Assembly: GCA_937924855.1 (NCBI GenBank)
Contig: CALEYQ010000065.1
Coordinates: 1 to 23,439 of the forward strand
Direction of reading: 5' to 3'
Source of the DNA: an uncultured Bacteroidota bacterium
GTDB taxonomy: Bacteria > Bacteroidota > Bacteroidia > JADZBD01
Length of the DNA stretch: 23,439 nucleotides
Shown here piece by piece: positions 5,850 through 13,074 of this stretch. The translations under genes and the position numbers were made by a program. How positions within the stretch are numbered: the first letter of the stretch is position 1; each line of letters opens with the position of its first letter. A model generated the notes under the pieces. That model was given only the letters and a program-made list of their open reading frames with translations. It ran no database searches and was not told the DNA's origin.

Positions 5850-6683
5850 TTACCTTAGTGTAATTTCGTAGGTCTTGCCGGCAATGGTAACGGTGGCTTT
5901 GTCGTCGCAGGCCCCGGAGCCAAAATCAATTTCCCGGTCGAGCAGATTGGCCGGTTTCAAAATCAGTTTTCCCGATTTAATATACCGGCAATTCATGGAA
6001 ACAAGCAAAGGTGCACCGGAAACGGTATTGGCAGTAAACGTATTTCCCTTCGTCCCACGACCTGAAGCGGTGCCGGATATTTCATAGCTGTCATCAGAAA
6101 AATCTCCCGGAGTTGATTCACCGTTAATCCAGCGCCGGCTGCGGTTGGAATCCCAGGAAATAGTTTTGGTATCGGGAAAAACTAAACTGCAATTCTGATC
6201 CGATACCGAATAGGTGAGCACACCGTTTATCCGGCCCTGATTGGTTACAACCTGGGTTCCCAAAACCCGGATATCATTCCGGTAAAAATTATTCGGAGTA
6301 ATGGTAATGGTGCTTAAGCTATCGCGATACCTGCCTGAAAATACCGCAGTAATTACCCCACGACGCAAAACTCCATCGGGGCCGGCACAGTTTACCGGGC
6401 CAAAATCAATACTTACAGTCTTGGGAAAGGAGGGGTTGGGAAGCGCAGGGTTAACCGTTACGCTGGCACAATTCTGAAGGCCGGGCTGGGAATTCCGGTT
6501 CACATCGGCAAGGCCAGCGCAATACAAATCAAGCTGATGGAAAAGATCGGCAAAGGTCGCCTGGGCAATTCCGAAATCTTCAGCACTCTGAAGCTCTTTG
6601 TCCTCATCACGGTCTGATTTCCGGCAGCCGGAAAGAAAAACCAAACCGGCCACAAGCATCAAATAAAGAAACCAACGATTCAT
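5850..6683 (-). CDS. Conserved Bacteroidota lipoprotein, unknown function
   Basis: A 277-aa protein with a lipoprotein signal peptide: the lipobox LSGC places the lipidated residue at Cys20. The mature part has six more cysteines (in YCAGL, QNCAS, VNCAGPDG, QNCSL, MNCRY and GACDDK), consistent with periplasmic disulfides. The pattern FGPVNCAGPDGVLRRG, then SGRY, IRVLGT, WINGESTP and a closing FGSGACDDKATV is one I associate with a recurring uncharacterised lipoprotein family of this phylum, not tied to any function. It is downstream of feoB by 24 nt but has its own promoter (6688-6717) that reads to within 4 nt of the ATG, so it need not belong to the iron operon. Confidence 0.85.
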   Translation of the reverse strand: MNRWFLYLMLVAGLVFLSGCRKSDRDEDKELQSAEDFGIAQATFADLFHQLDLYCAGLADVNRNSQPGLQNCASVTVNPALPNPSFPKTVSIDFGPVNCAGPDGVLRRGVITAVFSGRYRDSLSTITITPNNFYRNDIRVLGTQVVTNQGRINGVLTYSVSDQNCSLVFPDTKTISWDSNRSRRWINGESTPGDFSDDSYEISGTASGRGTKGNTFTANTVSGAPLLVSMNCRYIKSGKLILKPANLLDREIDFGSGACDDKATVTIAGKTYEITLR

Positions 6684-6687
6684 GGAA

Positions 6688-6717
6688 CAAAGTTAAGCAA
6701 TGAAAAATTATGACAAA
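6688..6717 (-). promoter_or_regulatory. Promoter of the six-cysteine lipoprotein, 4 nt before ATG
   Basis: On the minus strand TTTG (6714-6717), 18 nt, then TAACTTTG (6688-6695), both elements in good agreement with the Bacteroidota consensus. The -33 element lies inside the last codons of feoB. Only TTCC separates the -7 box from the ATG, which suggests a leaderless mRNA. Confidence 0.6.
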
Positions 6718-8675
6718 AATCCATAAACGGCCAGGGAAGAAAAATAGGCCAAAAGCAAAAAGGAAAACAGCTGGATAAGCGGCCATTTCCAACCCCCGGT
6801 TTCCCGCTTAACCACGGCCACGGTACTCATGCACTGCAGGGCAAAAGCATAAAATATCATCAGGGAAAGGCCGGTGGCCAGTGAATAAACTTTGTTGCCC
6901 TTTTCGTCCTGAAGATTCATGAGTTTTTCCCTCAGGGGTTCCGGATTGTTGTCATCACCGGCTGCATAAAGGGTGGCCATGGTTCCCACAAATACTTCCC
7001 GTGCAGCAAAAGAGGTAATCAGGGCAATGCCAATTTTCCAGTCGAAGCCCAGAGGTTTTATTACCGGCTCGATGGATTTTCCCAAAATGCCAGCAAATGA
7101 ATTTTCCAGCTTCACCGATTCCATTTTAGACCGGTAAAAATCTGTTTTATCGGGATACGCACTTACCGAATCAGACCAGGTTGCCATGGCGGTTTCCATA
7201 CGGTCGCCGGGTCCGAAATTGGCCAGAGCCCAGAGAATAATGGAAATGGCAAGAATAACTTTTCCGGCATCTACCACAAACAATCCCACTTTTTCACGAA
7301 TCAGCAAGCCAATATTATTCCATTTGGGTTTCCGGTAAACCGGCAACTCCATAATAAAGAAAGAGCGCTCCCTGCCCTTGATAAAAATTTTATAAATCAG
7401 AGCCATGCCCAATGCGGCAAAAAATCCAAGCAGGTATAATCCCATCAGCGTTAATCCCTGCAGGTTGAATATTCCGGCTACGGTACGATCGGGAATAACA
7501 AGGGCAATAAGCAGGGTGTACACCGGCAGGCGGGCCGAGCAACTCATGAGCGGGGTAATTAAAATGGTTAAGAGCCGCTCCCTGGCACTTGAAATGGTTC
7601 TTGCACTCATTACGGCAGGAATGGCACAGGCAATACCGCTCATCAAGGGAATCACCGTTCTTCCGTTCAAACCGAATTTTTTCAGAGCCCTGTCCATAAT
7701 AAAGCTGGCGCGGGCCATATATCCGGTATCTTCCAGAATGGTAAGAAAAAGAAAAAGGAGGGCAATCTGTGGAATAAACATCATTACCCCGCTGAGCCCG
7801 GGAAGTATTCCATTGAGCAATAAATCGCTCAGTAAATTTTCTGGTAATAAATGACCCAGCCAGGCTCCCAGATATAAAAACCCCGATTCAATCCACTCCA
7901 TAGGGTAAGGAGCCAGATAAAAAATGGCCTGGAAAATGGTAAACAGAATTAGAAAGAAAAACAGATAACCGTAAATGGGGTGGGTAAGAACCTTGTCAAT
8001 TTTTTGGGATCTCGGATCAAAGCGAAAAGCATTGCCTCCTGTAATTTCATCGGCCAGGGCGGAAATTTTTTCAAAGCGGCGGATAGAATCTTCTTTCTGG
8101 TAATTTTCATCCTTGCCCAGGAAAACTGCCGTGTTTACCGGTTTTTTTTCGTTCGCAGGCACATAATTTTTAATGAAACTCTCCAGGGCGGTAATGCCTT
8201 CTCCTTCGCGGCTGTTGCAGGCAAAAACAGGAGCTCCAAGGTAAGCATGAATTTTATCGGTCTTTAAATTTTTTCCCGCCTTCCTCGCCATGTCTATCAT
8301 GTTCAGCACAAATACAAAGGGTATTCCGGTTTCCTGAATCTGAGAGGCCAGATATAAACTCCGGTGAATGTTGGAAGCATCCGCTATAACCAGAATAAGG
8401 TCGGGATGGTCGGGATGAGCCGGATTTAGAATTATGTCGGCGGTTATTCTTTCGTCGAGCGATTTGGGAAACAGGGAATAAGTGCCGGGTAAATCAGTCA
8501 GCTCTAGTACATGCCCCTGATTTCCTTTTAAGCGGGCGGTTTTTTTATCGACGGTAACACCCGGAAAATTTCCGGTTTTCTGACGCAGACCCGTTAAGGC
8601 GTTAAAGAGAGTTGACTTTCCGCTGTTGGGATTTCCGGCAAAAGAAATTTTAAGGGTTGTTTCCGGAGTTTTCAA
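6708..8675 (-). CDS. feoB: Ferrous iron transporter FeoB
   Basis: A 655-aa inner-membrane Fe(II) transporter. The N-terminal G domain shows G1 GNPNSGKST (14-22), a G2 region around GNFPGVTVDKK, G3 DLPG (61-64) and G4 NMID (125-128). From about residue 230 come the membrane helices with the Gate signatures PLMSCSARLPVY and FFIMELPVYRKPKW. It is shorter than E. coli FeoB (773 aa) but complete in its recognisable parts. The start is TTG at 8673-8675: no ATG precedes G1, and on the minus strand an AGGA lies 4-5 nt before it, overlapping the feoA stop region. It follows feoA with 6 nt between stop and start, so coupling is likely. Confidence 0.95.
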   Translation of the reverse strand: MKTPETTLKISFAGNPNSGKSTLFNALTGLRQKTGNFPGVTVDKKTARLKGNQGHVLELTDLPGTYSLFPKSLDERITADIILNPAHPDHPDLILVIADASNIHRSLYLASQIQETGIPFVFVLNMIDMARKAGKNLKTDKIHAYLGAPVFACNSREGEGITALESFIKNYVPANEKKPVNTAVFLGKDENYQKEDSIRRFEKISALADEITGGNAFRFDPRSQKIDKVLTHPIYGYLFFFLILFTIFQAIFYLAPYPMEWIESGFLYLGAWLGHLLPENLLSDLLLNGILPGLSGVMMFIPQIALLFLFLTILEDTGYMARASFIMDRALKKFGLNGRTVIPLMSGIACAIPAVMSARTISSARERLLTILITPLMSCSARLPVYTLLIALVIPDRTVAGIFNLQGLTLMGLYLLGFFAALGMALIYKIFIKGRERSFFIMELPVYRKPKWNNIGLLIREKVGLFVVDAGKVILAISIILWALANFGPGDRMETAMATWSDSVSAYPDKTDFYRSKMESVKLENSFAGILGKSIEPVIKPLGFDWKIGIALITSFAAREVFVGTMATLYAAGDDNNPEPLREKLMNLQDEKGNKVYSLATGLSLMIFYAFALQCMSTVAVVKRETGGWKWPLIQLFSFLLLAYFSSLAVYGFLS

Positions 8676-8681
8676 GGCTTC

Positions 8682-8912
8682 CTACTTCACAATAACGGTG
8701 GCGGCTTCCGATTTTCTGAGACTTATTTTAGAACCCGAAAATTCAATGGCTATGGGATCGCCCAGGGGAGCAACCGAATCCATAATTACTTCGGTTCCCG
8801 GAATGCATCCCAATTCCATCAGTTTAAGAGAGGTGGAAAGGTCGGTGAAGGAATCTATAATGGCGCTTTGCCCCTTTATCAATTGATCTAATCGCTTCAA
8901 TCTGAAAATCAT
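8682..8912 (-). CDS. feoA: FeoA, small SH3-like ferrous iron transport protein
   Basis: A 76-aa cytosolic FeoA-domain protein. Typical features are LMELGCIPGTEVIMDSVAPL, the stretch GDPIAIEFSGSKISLRKSEA and the end ATVIVK, together giving the small beta-barrel fold. It is thought to act on the FeoB G domain. Encoded separately from FeoB here, whereas some Bacteroidota carry a FeoA-FeoB fusion. The ATG at 8912 comes 4 nt after the stop of a small lipoprotein gene, and the stop is 6 nt before feoB, forming a tight three-gene operon. Confidence 0.93.
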   Translation of the reverse strand: MIFRLKRLDQLIKGQSAIIDSFTDLSTSLKLMELGCIPGTEVIMDSVAPLGDPIAIEFSGSKISLRKSEAATVIVK

Positions 8913-8916
8913 TAGG

Positions 8917-9123
8917 TTAATGCTCTAAAATAGGATTTTCAGTGGGCTTGGGAATACCTTTTGTGGGGTATTTTTCAGGGCTTTGGGATTGCAAAATTTC
9001 TGATTTCGACCAGGTTGGACAACCACCGCATTTGTTTTTTTTCCGGAATATAAAGCAACCGGAAAACAAAAGCGTGAAAATTAAAAGCAATATCGCCCCA
9101 GGGGCCCTTGATAATCCTGACAT
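8917..9123 (-). CDS. Small CxxC lipoprotein, first gene of the feo operon
   Basis: A 68-aa predicted lipoprotein. A hydrophobic signal segment (about 10-22) ends in FSGC with Cys23 as the likely lipidated residue; Phe at -3 is a tolerable deviation from the usual Leu. A basic stretch RKKNKCGGCPTWSK follows, with a CxxC pair (Cys32, Cys35), then a short polar tail with several prolines. No domain name recognised. It ends 4 nt before feoA, so it is almost certainly cotranslated with the iron uptake genes. A metal- or redox-linked accessory role in Fe(II) uptake is inference from the CxxC and the operon only. It is not the FeoB-associated Cys-rich membrane protein that I know. Confidence 0.72.
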   Translation of the reverse strand: MSGLSRAPGAILLLIFTLLFSGCFIFRKKNKCGGCPTWSKSEILQSQSPEKYPTKGIPKPTENPILEH

Positions 9124-9178
9124 TACTGTAAAATTACGGATTTATACCCGAAAAAGGTCGTCCTTGTCCCTAAAGAAG

Positions 9179-9186
9179 TATTTTTG
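9179..9186 (+). promoter_or_regulatory. -7 box of the mlaE-mlaF operon
   Basis: TATTTTTG, an exact TAnnTTTG match, 11 nt before the mlaE ATG. A TAGGAAA just before the start could serve as a weak ribosome site. No good -33 element. Confidence 0.5.
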
Positions 9187-9197
9187 CATTTAGGAAA

Positions 9198-9938
9198 ATG
9201 AATACCATCCGACATTTAGGCGCCTATTACCTGCTCATGGCCAGGGTTTTCAGCCGGCCTGAGAAGCCTGCCCTGTACCGGAGGCAGACCTTTGCGGAAA
9301 TTGAAAAGCTGGGCCTGGGCTCGTTGGGTATTGTGGCCATCATTTCAATATTTATGGGGGCTGTAATTACCATCCAGGCTGCTTTTGGTTTCGAAAGTCC
9401 CTGGATTCCCCTTTATGCTGTTGGGGTAACCACCCGCGACAGTGTTCTGCTTGAGTTTTCTCCTACCATTGTTAGTCTTATTCTGGCAGGCAAGGTGGGT
9501 TCCAATATTGCCTCTGAAATAGGAACCATGAAGGTTTCTGAACAGATTGATGCCCTCGAAATAATGGGTATCAACAGTGCCAGCTACCTCATCCTGCCCA
9601 AAATTATTGCTGCGGTATTTATCAATCCTTTCCTCATCGTTATTTCCATGTTCCTGGGTCTGTTGGGGGGGTATTTGTTCGGGGTTCTTACCGGAGTGGT
9701 AACGCCGCATGAATATGTTTATGGAATCCAGTTCGATTTCCGCCCCTTTAAAGTGGTTTACGCCCTGGCTAAAACCGTTGTTTTTGCCTTCATCATTACT
9801 TCCGTTGCTTCTTACCATGGCTATCGCACCAAAGGTGGTGCCCTGGAGGTTGGACAAAGCAGTACCAAGGCTGTGGTTTACAGCTCTATTGTAATTCTGA
9901 TTTTCAACTTTATCCTCACCCAACTTCTGCTGGCATGA
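9198..9938 (+). CDS. mlaE: MlaE-family lipid ABC transporter permease
   Basis: A 246-aa inner-membrane permease of the MlaE/YrbE family, which works with an MCE-domain protein to move phospholipids between the inner and outer membranes. Family hallmarks are GAVITIQAAFG, RDSVLLEFSPTIVSLILAGK and VGSNIASEIGTMKVSEQIDA followed by LEIMG. About five to six hydrophobic segments, the last near the C-terminus (SSIVILIFNFILTQLLLA). Its stop overlaps the start of the ATPase gene in an ATGA (9935-9938), so the two are translationally coupled. No MCE substrate-binding gene is next to the pair in this window. Confidence 0.9.
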   Translation: MNTIRHLGAYYLLMARVFSRPEKPALYRRQTFAEIEKLGLGSLGIVAIISIFMGAVITIQAAFGFESPWIPLYAVGVTTRDSVLLEFSPTIVSLILAGKVGSNIASEIGTMKVSEQIDALEIMGINSASYLILPKIIAAVFINPFLIVISMFLGLLGGYLFGVLTGVVTPHEYVYGIQFDFRPFKVVYALAKTVVFAFIITSVASYHGYRTKGGALEVGQSSTKAVVYSSIVILIFNFILTQLLLA

Positions 9939-10702
9939 TAGAGCTGAGAAACATTTCCAAATCGTTTGGCGACAAAGAAGTAATAAAAAACTTTTCTTTT
10001 GTTTGCGAAAAGGGGAAAACCAATCTGATTATCGGAGCCAGCGGATCGGGAAAAACGGTAACCATGAAATGCATGGTGGGTTTGTTTGAACCGAATTCAG
10101 GCCAGGTTTTGTACGACGGAGAGAATTTTACCGGTATGAGTCTGAAGGACAGAAAAAAGATTCGTCGCGAAATGGGCATGCTGTTTCAGGGGGGTGCTTT
10201 GTTTGATTCGATGACGGTGGAACAGAATGTAATTTTTCCCCTTTCCATGTTTACGGAAATGTCGGATGAGGAAAAGCGGGAAAGGGCAAATTTTTGTCTT
10301 ACCCGTGTGAACCTGGAAAACGTAAATCATTTATATCCCAGCGAAATCAGCGGAGGTATGAAAAAGCGGGTAGCCATAGCACGGGCGATATCCCTGCAGC
10401 CCAAATATCTTTTTTGCGACGAGCCCAATTCGGGTCTCGATCCAAAAACTTCTATTGTTATTGACGAGCTTATCCGGGAAATCACCTATGAGTATCAGAT
10501 TACCACGCTTGTAATTACCCACGACATGGGTTCGGTAATGGAAATAGGGGACAGGGTTGCCTTTTTTCACGACGGGCAGAAGGCCTGGGAAGGGGATAAG
10601 AACCAGATCCTTGAAACCGACAATCAATTGGTGGTTGACTTTGTATATGCTTCCGAATTCATGAAGGAAGTAAGGCGCATAAAACGCAGTGCCACAAAAT
10701 AA
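9935..10702 (+). CDS. mlaF: MlaF-family lipid ABC transporter ATPase
   Basis: A 255-aa ABC ATPase powering the adjacent MlaE permease. Walker A GASGSGKT at 34-41, ABC signature ISGGMKKR with Ser139-Gly141, Walker B YLFCDEPNSGLDP with Asp162-Glu163, and the H-loop in LVITHDMG. MKKR after the signature and PNSGLDP are typical of the MlaF subgroup. ATGA overlap with mlaE; followed directly by a strong terminator, so the operon ends here. Confidence 0.92.
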   Translation: MIELRNISKSFGDKEVIKNFSFVCEKGKTNLIIGASGSGKTVTMKCMVGLFEPNSGQVLYDGENFTGMSLKDRKKIRREMGMLFQGGALFDSMTVEQNVIFPLSMFTEMSDEEKRERANFCLTRVNLENVNHLYPSEISGGMKKRVAIARAISLQPKYLFCDEPNSGLDPKTSIVIDELIREITYEYQITTLVITHDMGSVMEIGDRVAFFHDGQKAWEGDKNQILETDNQLVVDFVYASEFMKEVRRIKRSATK

Positions 10703-10730
10703 AAAACCCCGCCAACAGGCGGGGTTTTTT
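10701..10730. terminator. Bidirectional terminator between mlaF and a T9SS gene
   Basis: Perfect 13-bp stem AAAAAACCCCGCC / GGCGGGGTTTTTT around the loop AACA, starting next to the mlaF stop. A-run on one side and T-run on the other let it end both the plus-strand mla operon and the convergent minus-strand gene that stops at 10752. Confidence 0.92.
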
Positions 10731-10751
10731 TATGCTTTGATCAAAACCTGA

Positions 10752-11981
10752 TTAGTTGGTTTTGGTCATTTTCTTGGTTAGTCTGTTTCCGTCAACATTC
10801 AAGGTGTAGAAATAAACTCCGGGGCTCAGCAGTGAACCGTCGATGGTAAGGTTGTGCTTACCGGCCGACTTGCTGCCTTCGTTAATTCCCAGAACTTTTT
10901 TCCCGGTGATATCCATGATTTCGAAAGTAACCACGCCTGTTTTTTCAAGTTCATAGGCAATGGTTGAGTTTCCGGCAAAAGGATTCGGCATGTTCTGTCC
11001 GAGTTTAATTCCGTTGGTGAAGTTTTCCTCAAGACCGATATTGGTGTTAATGGTAACATAGGTCATGATGTTCAGATCCTGAATGTAGTTGGCACCATCA
11101 CCGGCTGATTGGTTACCTGAGTTGTCGCAATCGTAATAAATATTGGCTCCTCCGGTAGTAGGAAGAGTTCCGAAGCTACCGTACTGCGACCAAAGTGCAA
11201 AGCTGTTAGCCTTGTACCAGTTGGTTCCAACTTTAAATCTTCCGGTTTGAGTCTGGTATGCTATCAGGGCATTGGAGCTTGAACCGCAAGGGCCCTGGAA
11301 TGCTCCGAAACCTGCAATAACTCCCAAAGTATCCTGTTTGTCTCCCTTATATTCCAAACGAACAGAGAATTGTTTGGCGTTACCGGGAAGGGTAAATCCG
11401 TTTCCACCGTTAACAGGAAGTGAAAGCAGACGAGCCTGCAACCAGTTGGTTCCGTGAGGAACGTCATCAGGGAAGATAATGGTATCGGCCCAATGAACGG
11501 TTGAAGATGGATAGCCATTGATGTTTACATTCATCAATTTAACAATCAGGGTATCCTTAGTGCTGGAGTTGTTTTCCTGTCCGAAAATCACAAAGATTGA
11601 GTCTACCCGAACACTGGTAACAACACTCGGAGAATAGCCCATAGGGCCTGCTCCGTTGTAAGTATCGTTGATGGTATCGAACGCAACAACAACATACCTT
11701 AAACTGCTGTCTGCGGTAACATAATTCCAGTTCATATCCCAGATAAAGCGGCGGAACATATCGCCCTGAGTGGTGAAGGAATAAGAATCAGCCGAATCAT
11801 AGTCCATGATAAAGCTGCTCACCGGAGCTGATGAAGTAACCAGATTACGGGTTGGTTTTGGAACCGCGTTTACGGGAGTTTTTAGCTGGTAGTTAGAGGG
11901 AACCGGCTGCTGTACCTGAATTTGTCCGAAACTCAGTACGCTAACCATTCCTGAAATTAAAAGAGCGTAGATTTTTTTCAT
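10752..11981 (-). CDS. T9SS-sorted secreted protein 1
   Basis: A 409-aa exported protein. Signal peptide KKIYALLISGMVSVLSFG with cleavage near residue 19-20. The C-terminal ~85 residues are a type A type IX secretion sorting domain: LGQNMPNPFAGNSTIAYEL, then FEIMDITGKKV, SAGKHNLTIDG, LLSPGVYFYTL and the closing NRLTKKMTKTN. This domain takes the protein through the outer-membrane T9SS pore to the surface or medium. The central 300 residues are rich in S, T, N, Y and D with beta-like patterning and a DCDNSGNQSAGDGAN stretch that could bind Ca; I recognise no catalytic domain. It has its own -7 box (12014-12021). Confidence 0.85.
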   Translation of the reverse strand: MKKIYALLISGMVSVLSFGQIQVQQPVPSNYQLKTPVNAVPKPTRNLVTSSAPVSSFIMDYDSADSYSFTTQGDMFRRFIWDMNWNYVTADSSLRYVVVAFDTINDTYNGAGPMGYSPSVVTSVRVDSIFVIFGQENNSSTKDTLIVKLMNVNINGYPSSTVHWADTIIFPDDVPHGTNWLQARLLSLPVNGGNGFTLPGNAKQFSVRLEYKGDKQDTLGVIAGFGAFQGPCGSSSNALIAYQTQTGRFKVGTNWYKANSFALWSQYGSFGTLPTTGGANIYYDCDNSGNQSAGDGANYIQDLNIMTYVTINTNIGLEENFTNGIKLGQNMPNPFAGNSTIAYELEKTGVVTFEIMDITGKKVLGINEGSKSAGKHNLTIDGSLLSPGVYFYTLNVDGNRLTKKMTKTN

Positions 11982-12013
11982 ATTATGTATTGATTAGTTT
12001 GGGAATGTTTCTG

Positions 12014-12021
12014 CAAATTTA
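12014..12021 (-). promoter_or_regulatory. -7 box of T9SS protein 1 gene
   Basis: TAAATTTG on the minus strand, 32 nt before the ATG at 11981. A TTTG at 12037-12040 is only 15 nt upstream, shorter than usual. Confidence 0.45.
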
Positions 12022-12073
12022 ATATAAAGACGTGAACAAATAAAATGCGTTGCTTTATTTAAAGGACTCATAC

Positions 12074-12994
12074 CTAATGGATTATAAGCTTTTTGCTTCC
12101 GAGCCCTTCAGGGTTTTGGAAGAAAACCAGATAAATGCCCGGTAAAAGAGATTCGGAAGGCAGAATTATTTTGGAAAAATTCCTGGCCGATTCAAACTTC
12201 CAGACCAGTTTTCCGCTGAGATCGGTAATGCTAACCTGATTGAAACCCAGGCCTGAAAAATCCTCTAGCGTGATTTGGGCACCAATAGTTGAGGGATTTG
12301 GAAAAAGTTTAGCGGCGGATGAGAAATCATGCAATTCCCCCATGCCATTTGTAATGGAGGTATACGCCACGCTGTCGATGCCAATGTAATCGGAATTTGC
12401 GCCAAGGGGACCTCCATTTTCAACAAAGTACCGGAAGGCAAAGCGTCCTGAAACACCCATGCCGGGCAGTCCGCTGAGCATGATTTTATATTTTCTCCAG
12501 TGACTGGGGTATCCGTTAGGGAATCCTGTTGTGTCGTAAGTGGGATTTATTTCCAATACCATCATGGTAAAATCACCTACATCGGTAGCTGTGGTACCCA
12601 CGTTCACTGAATTTCCGTTTTGGCTGATACGAACCTGAAGCCGGTCGGGATAAACATTTACGGCACTGGAGTCGGTGGTGCGGGTATAAAATATTATGGA
12701 ATCACCGTTTTGTAAAAAACGGTTGGGCGAGAACAACCAGGTGCTGATGGTTCCTGATCCGGATGCGCTGTTATAATTGGCAGCAAAATATCCGCTCTGC
12801 GATTTGGGTCCGAAAACAGCAGTATTTCCCTGGAACCAATCGGTAGAACCCAGGGGATTGCTTTTGTTTACTTTTTGCCAACCCTGGGAATACACTGAGG
12901 CGGAATCTTCAAACTCCTGAACAAAATTCTGGGCGGTTGAAGCGATAAATGATAAACAAAAAATAAAGGTTAAAAGACGTGTAGTTAGGGTCAT
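12074..12994 (-). CDS. T9SS-sorted protein 2 (choice-of-anchor J-like)
   Basis: A 306-aa secreted protein from the ATG at 12992-12994 (TLTTRLLTFIFCLSFIASTAQ is the signal peptide). A longer TTG start is in frame but would place charged residues before the signal and lie inside the promoter. The N-terminal ~190 residues fit a choice-of-anchor J / cleaved-adhesin-like jelly roll: FEDSASVYSQGWQKVN, WFQGNTAVFGPKSQSGYFAA, STWLFSPN, SIIFYTRT, DYIGIDSVAY. The C-terminal ~75 residues are a T9SS sorting domain (LFPNPSTIGAQITL, VSITDLSGKLVWKFE, LLPGIYLVFF, SKKLIIH). A role in adhesion or binding surface polymers is possible from the fold but not shown. Confidence 0.85.
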   Translation of the reverse strand: MTLTTRLLTFIFCLSFIASTAQNFVQEFEDSASVYSQGWQKVNKSNPLGSTDWFQGNTAVFGPKSQSGYFAANYNSASGSGTISTWLFSPNRFLQNGDSIIFYTRTTDSSAVNVYPDRLQVRISQNGNSVNVGTTATDVGDFTMMVLEINPTYDTTGFPNGYPSHWRKYKIMLSGLPGMGVSGRFAFRYFVENGGPLGANSDYIGIDSVAYTSITNGMGELHDFSSAAKLFPNPSTIGAQITLEDFSGLGFNQVSITDLSGKLVWKFESARNFSKIILPSESLLPGIYLVFFQNPEGLGSKKLIIH

Positions 12995-13015
12995 AGGGCT
13001 TAAACGAATTGAGGG

Positions 13016-13023
13016 CAAAGATA
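13016..13023 (-). promoter_or_regulatory. -7 box of T9SS protein 2 gene
   Basis: TATCTTTG on the minus strand, exact TAnnTTTG, 21 nt before the ATG at 12994 and immediately after the terminator T-run of the preceding gene. No clear -33 element, since the terminator stem occupies that place. Confidence 0.45.
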
Positions 13024-13026
13024 TTC

Positions 13027-13058
13027 AAAAAAAAAGCCACCGGAAACCGGTGGCTTTT
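13027..13058 (-). terminator. Terminator of T9SS protein 3 gene
   Basis: A 12-bp stem AAAAGCCACCGG / CCGGTGGCTTTT with a 3-nt loop; on the minus strand it ends in nine T residues. It starts 17 nt after the stop of the gene at 13075, which makes that gene a separate unit from the next T9SS gene. Confidence 0.92.
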
Positions 13059-13074
13059 CAGAAATATGAAATGA

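Noticed and set aside
7405..7854. Plus-strand frame of 149 codons inside feoB
   Set aside because: Shadow of the membrane part of feoB; no supporting motif or start context.
9345..9923. Minus-strand frame of 192 codons inside mlaE
   Set aside because: Antisense to an unmistakable MlaE permease; hydrophilic Asn/Gly/His-rich translation with no domain.
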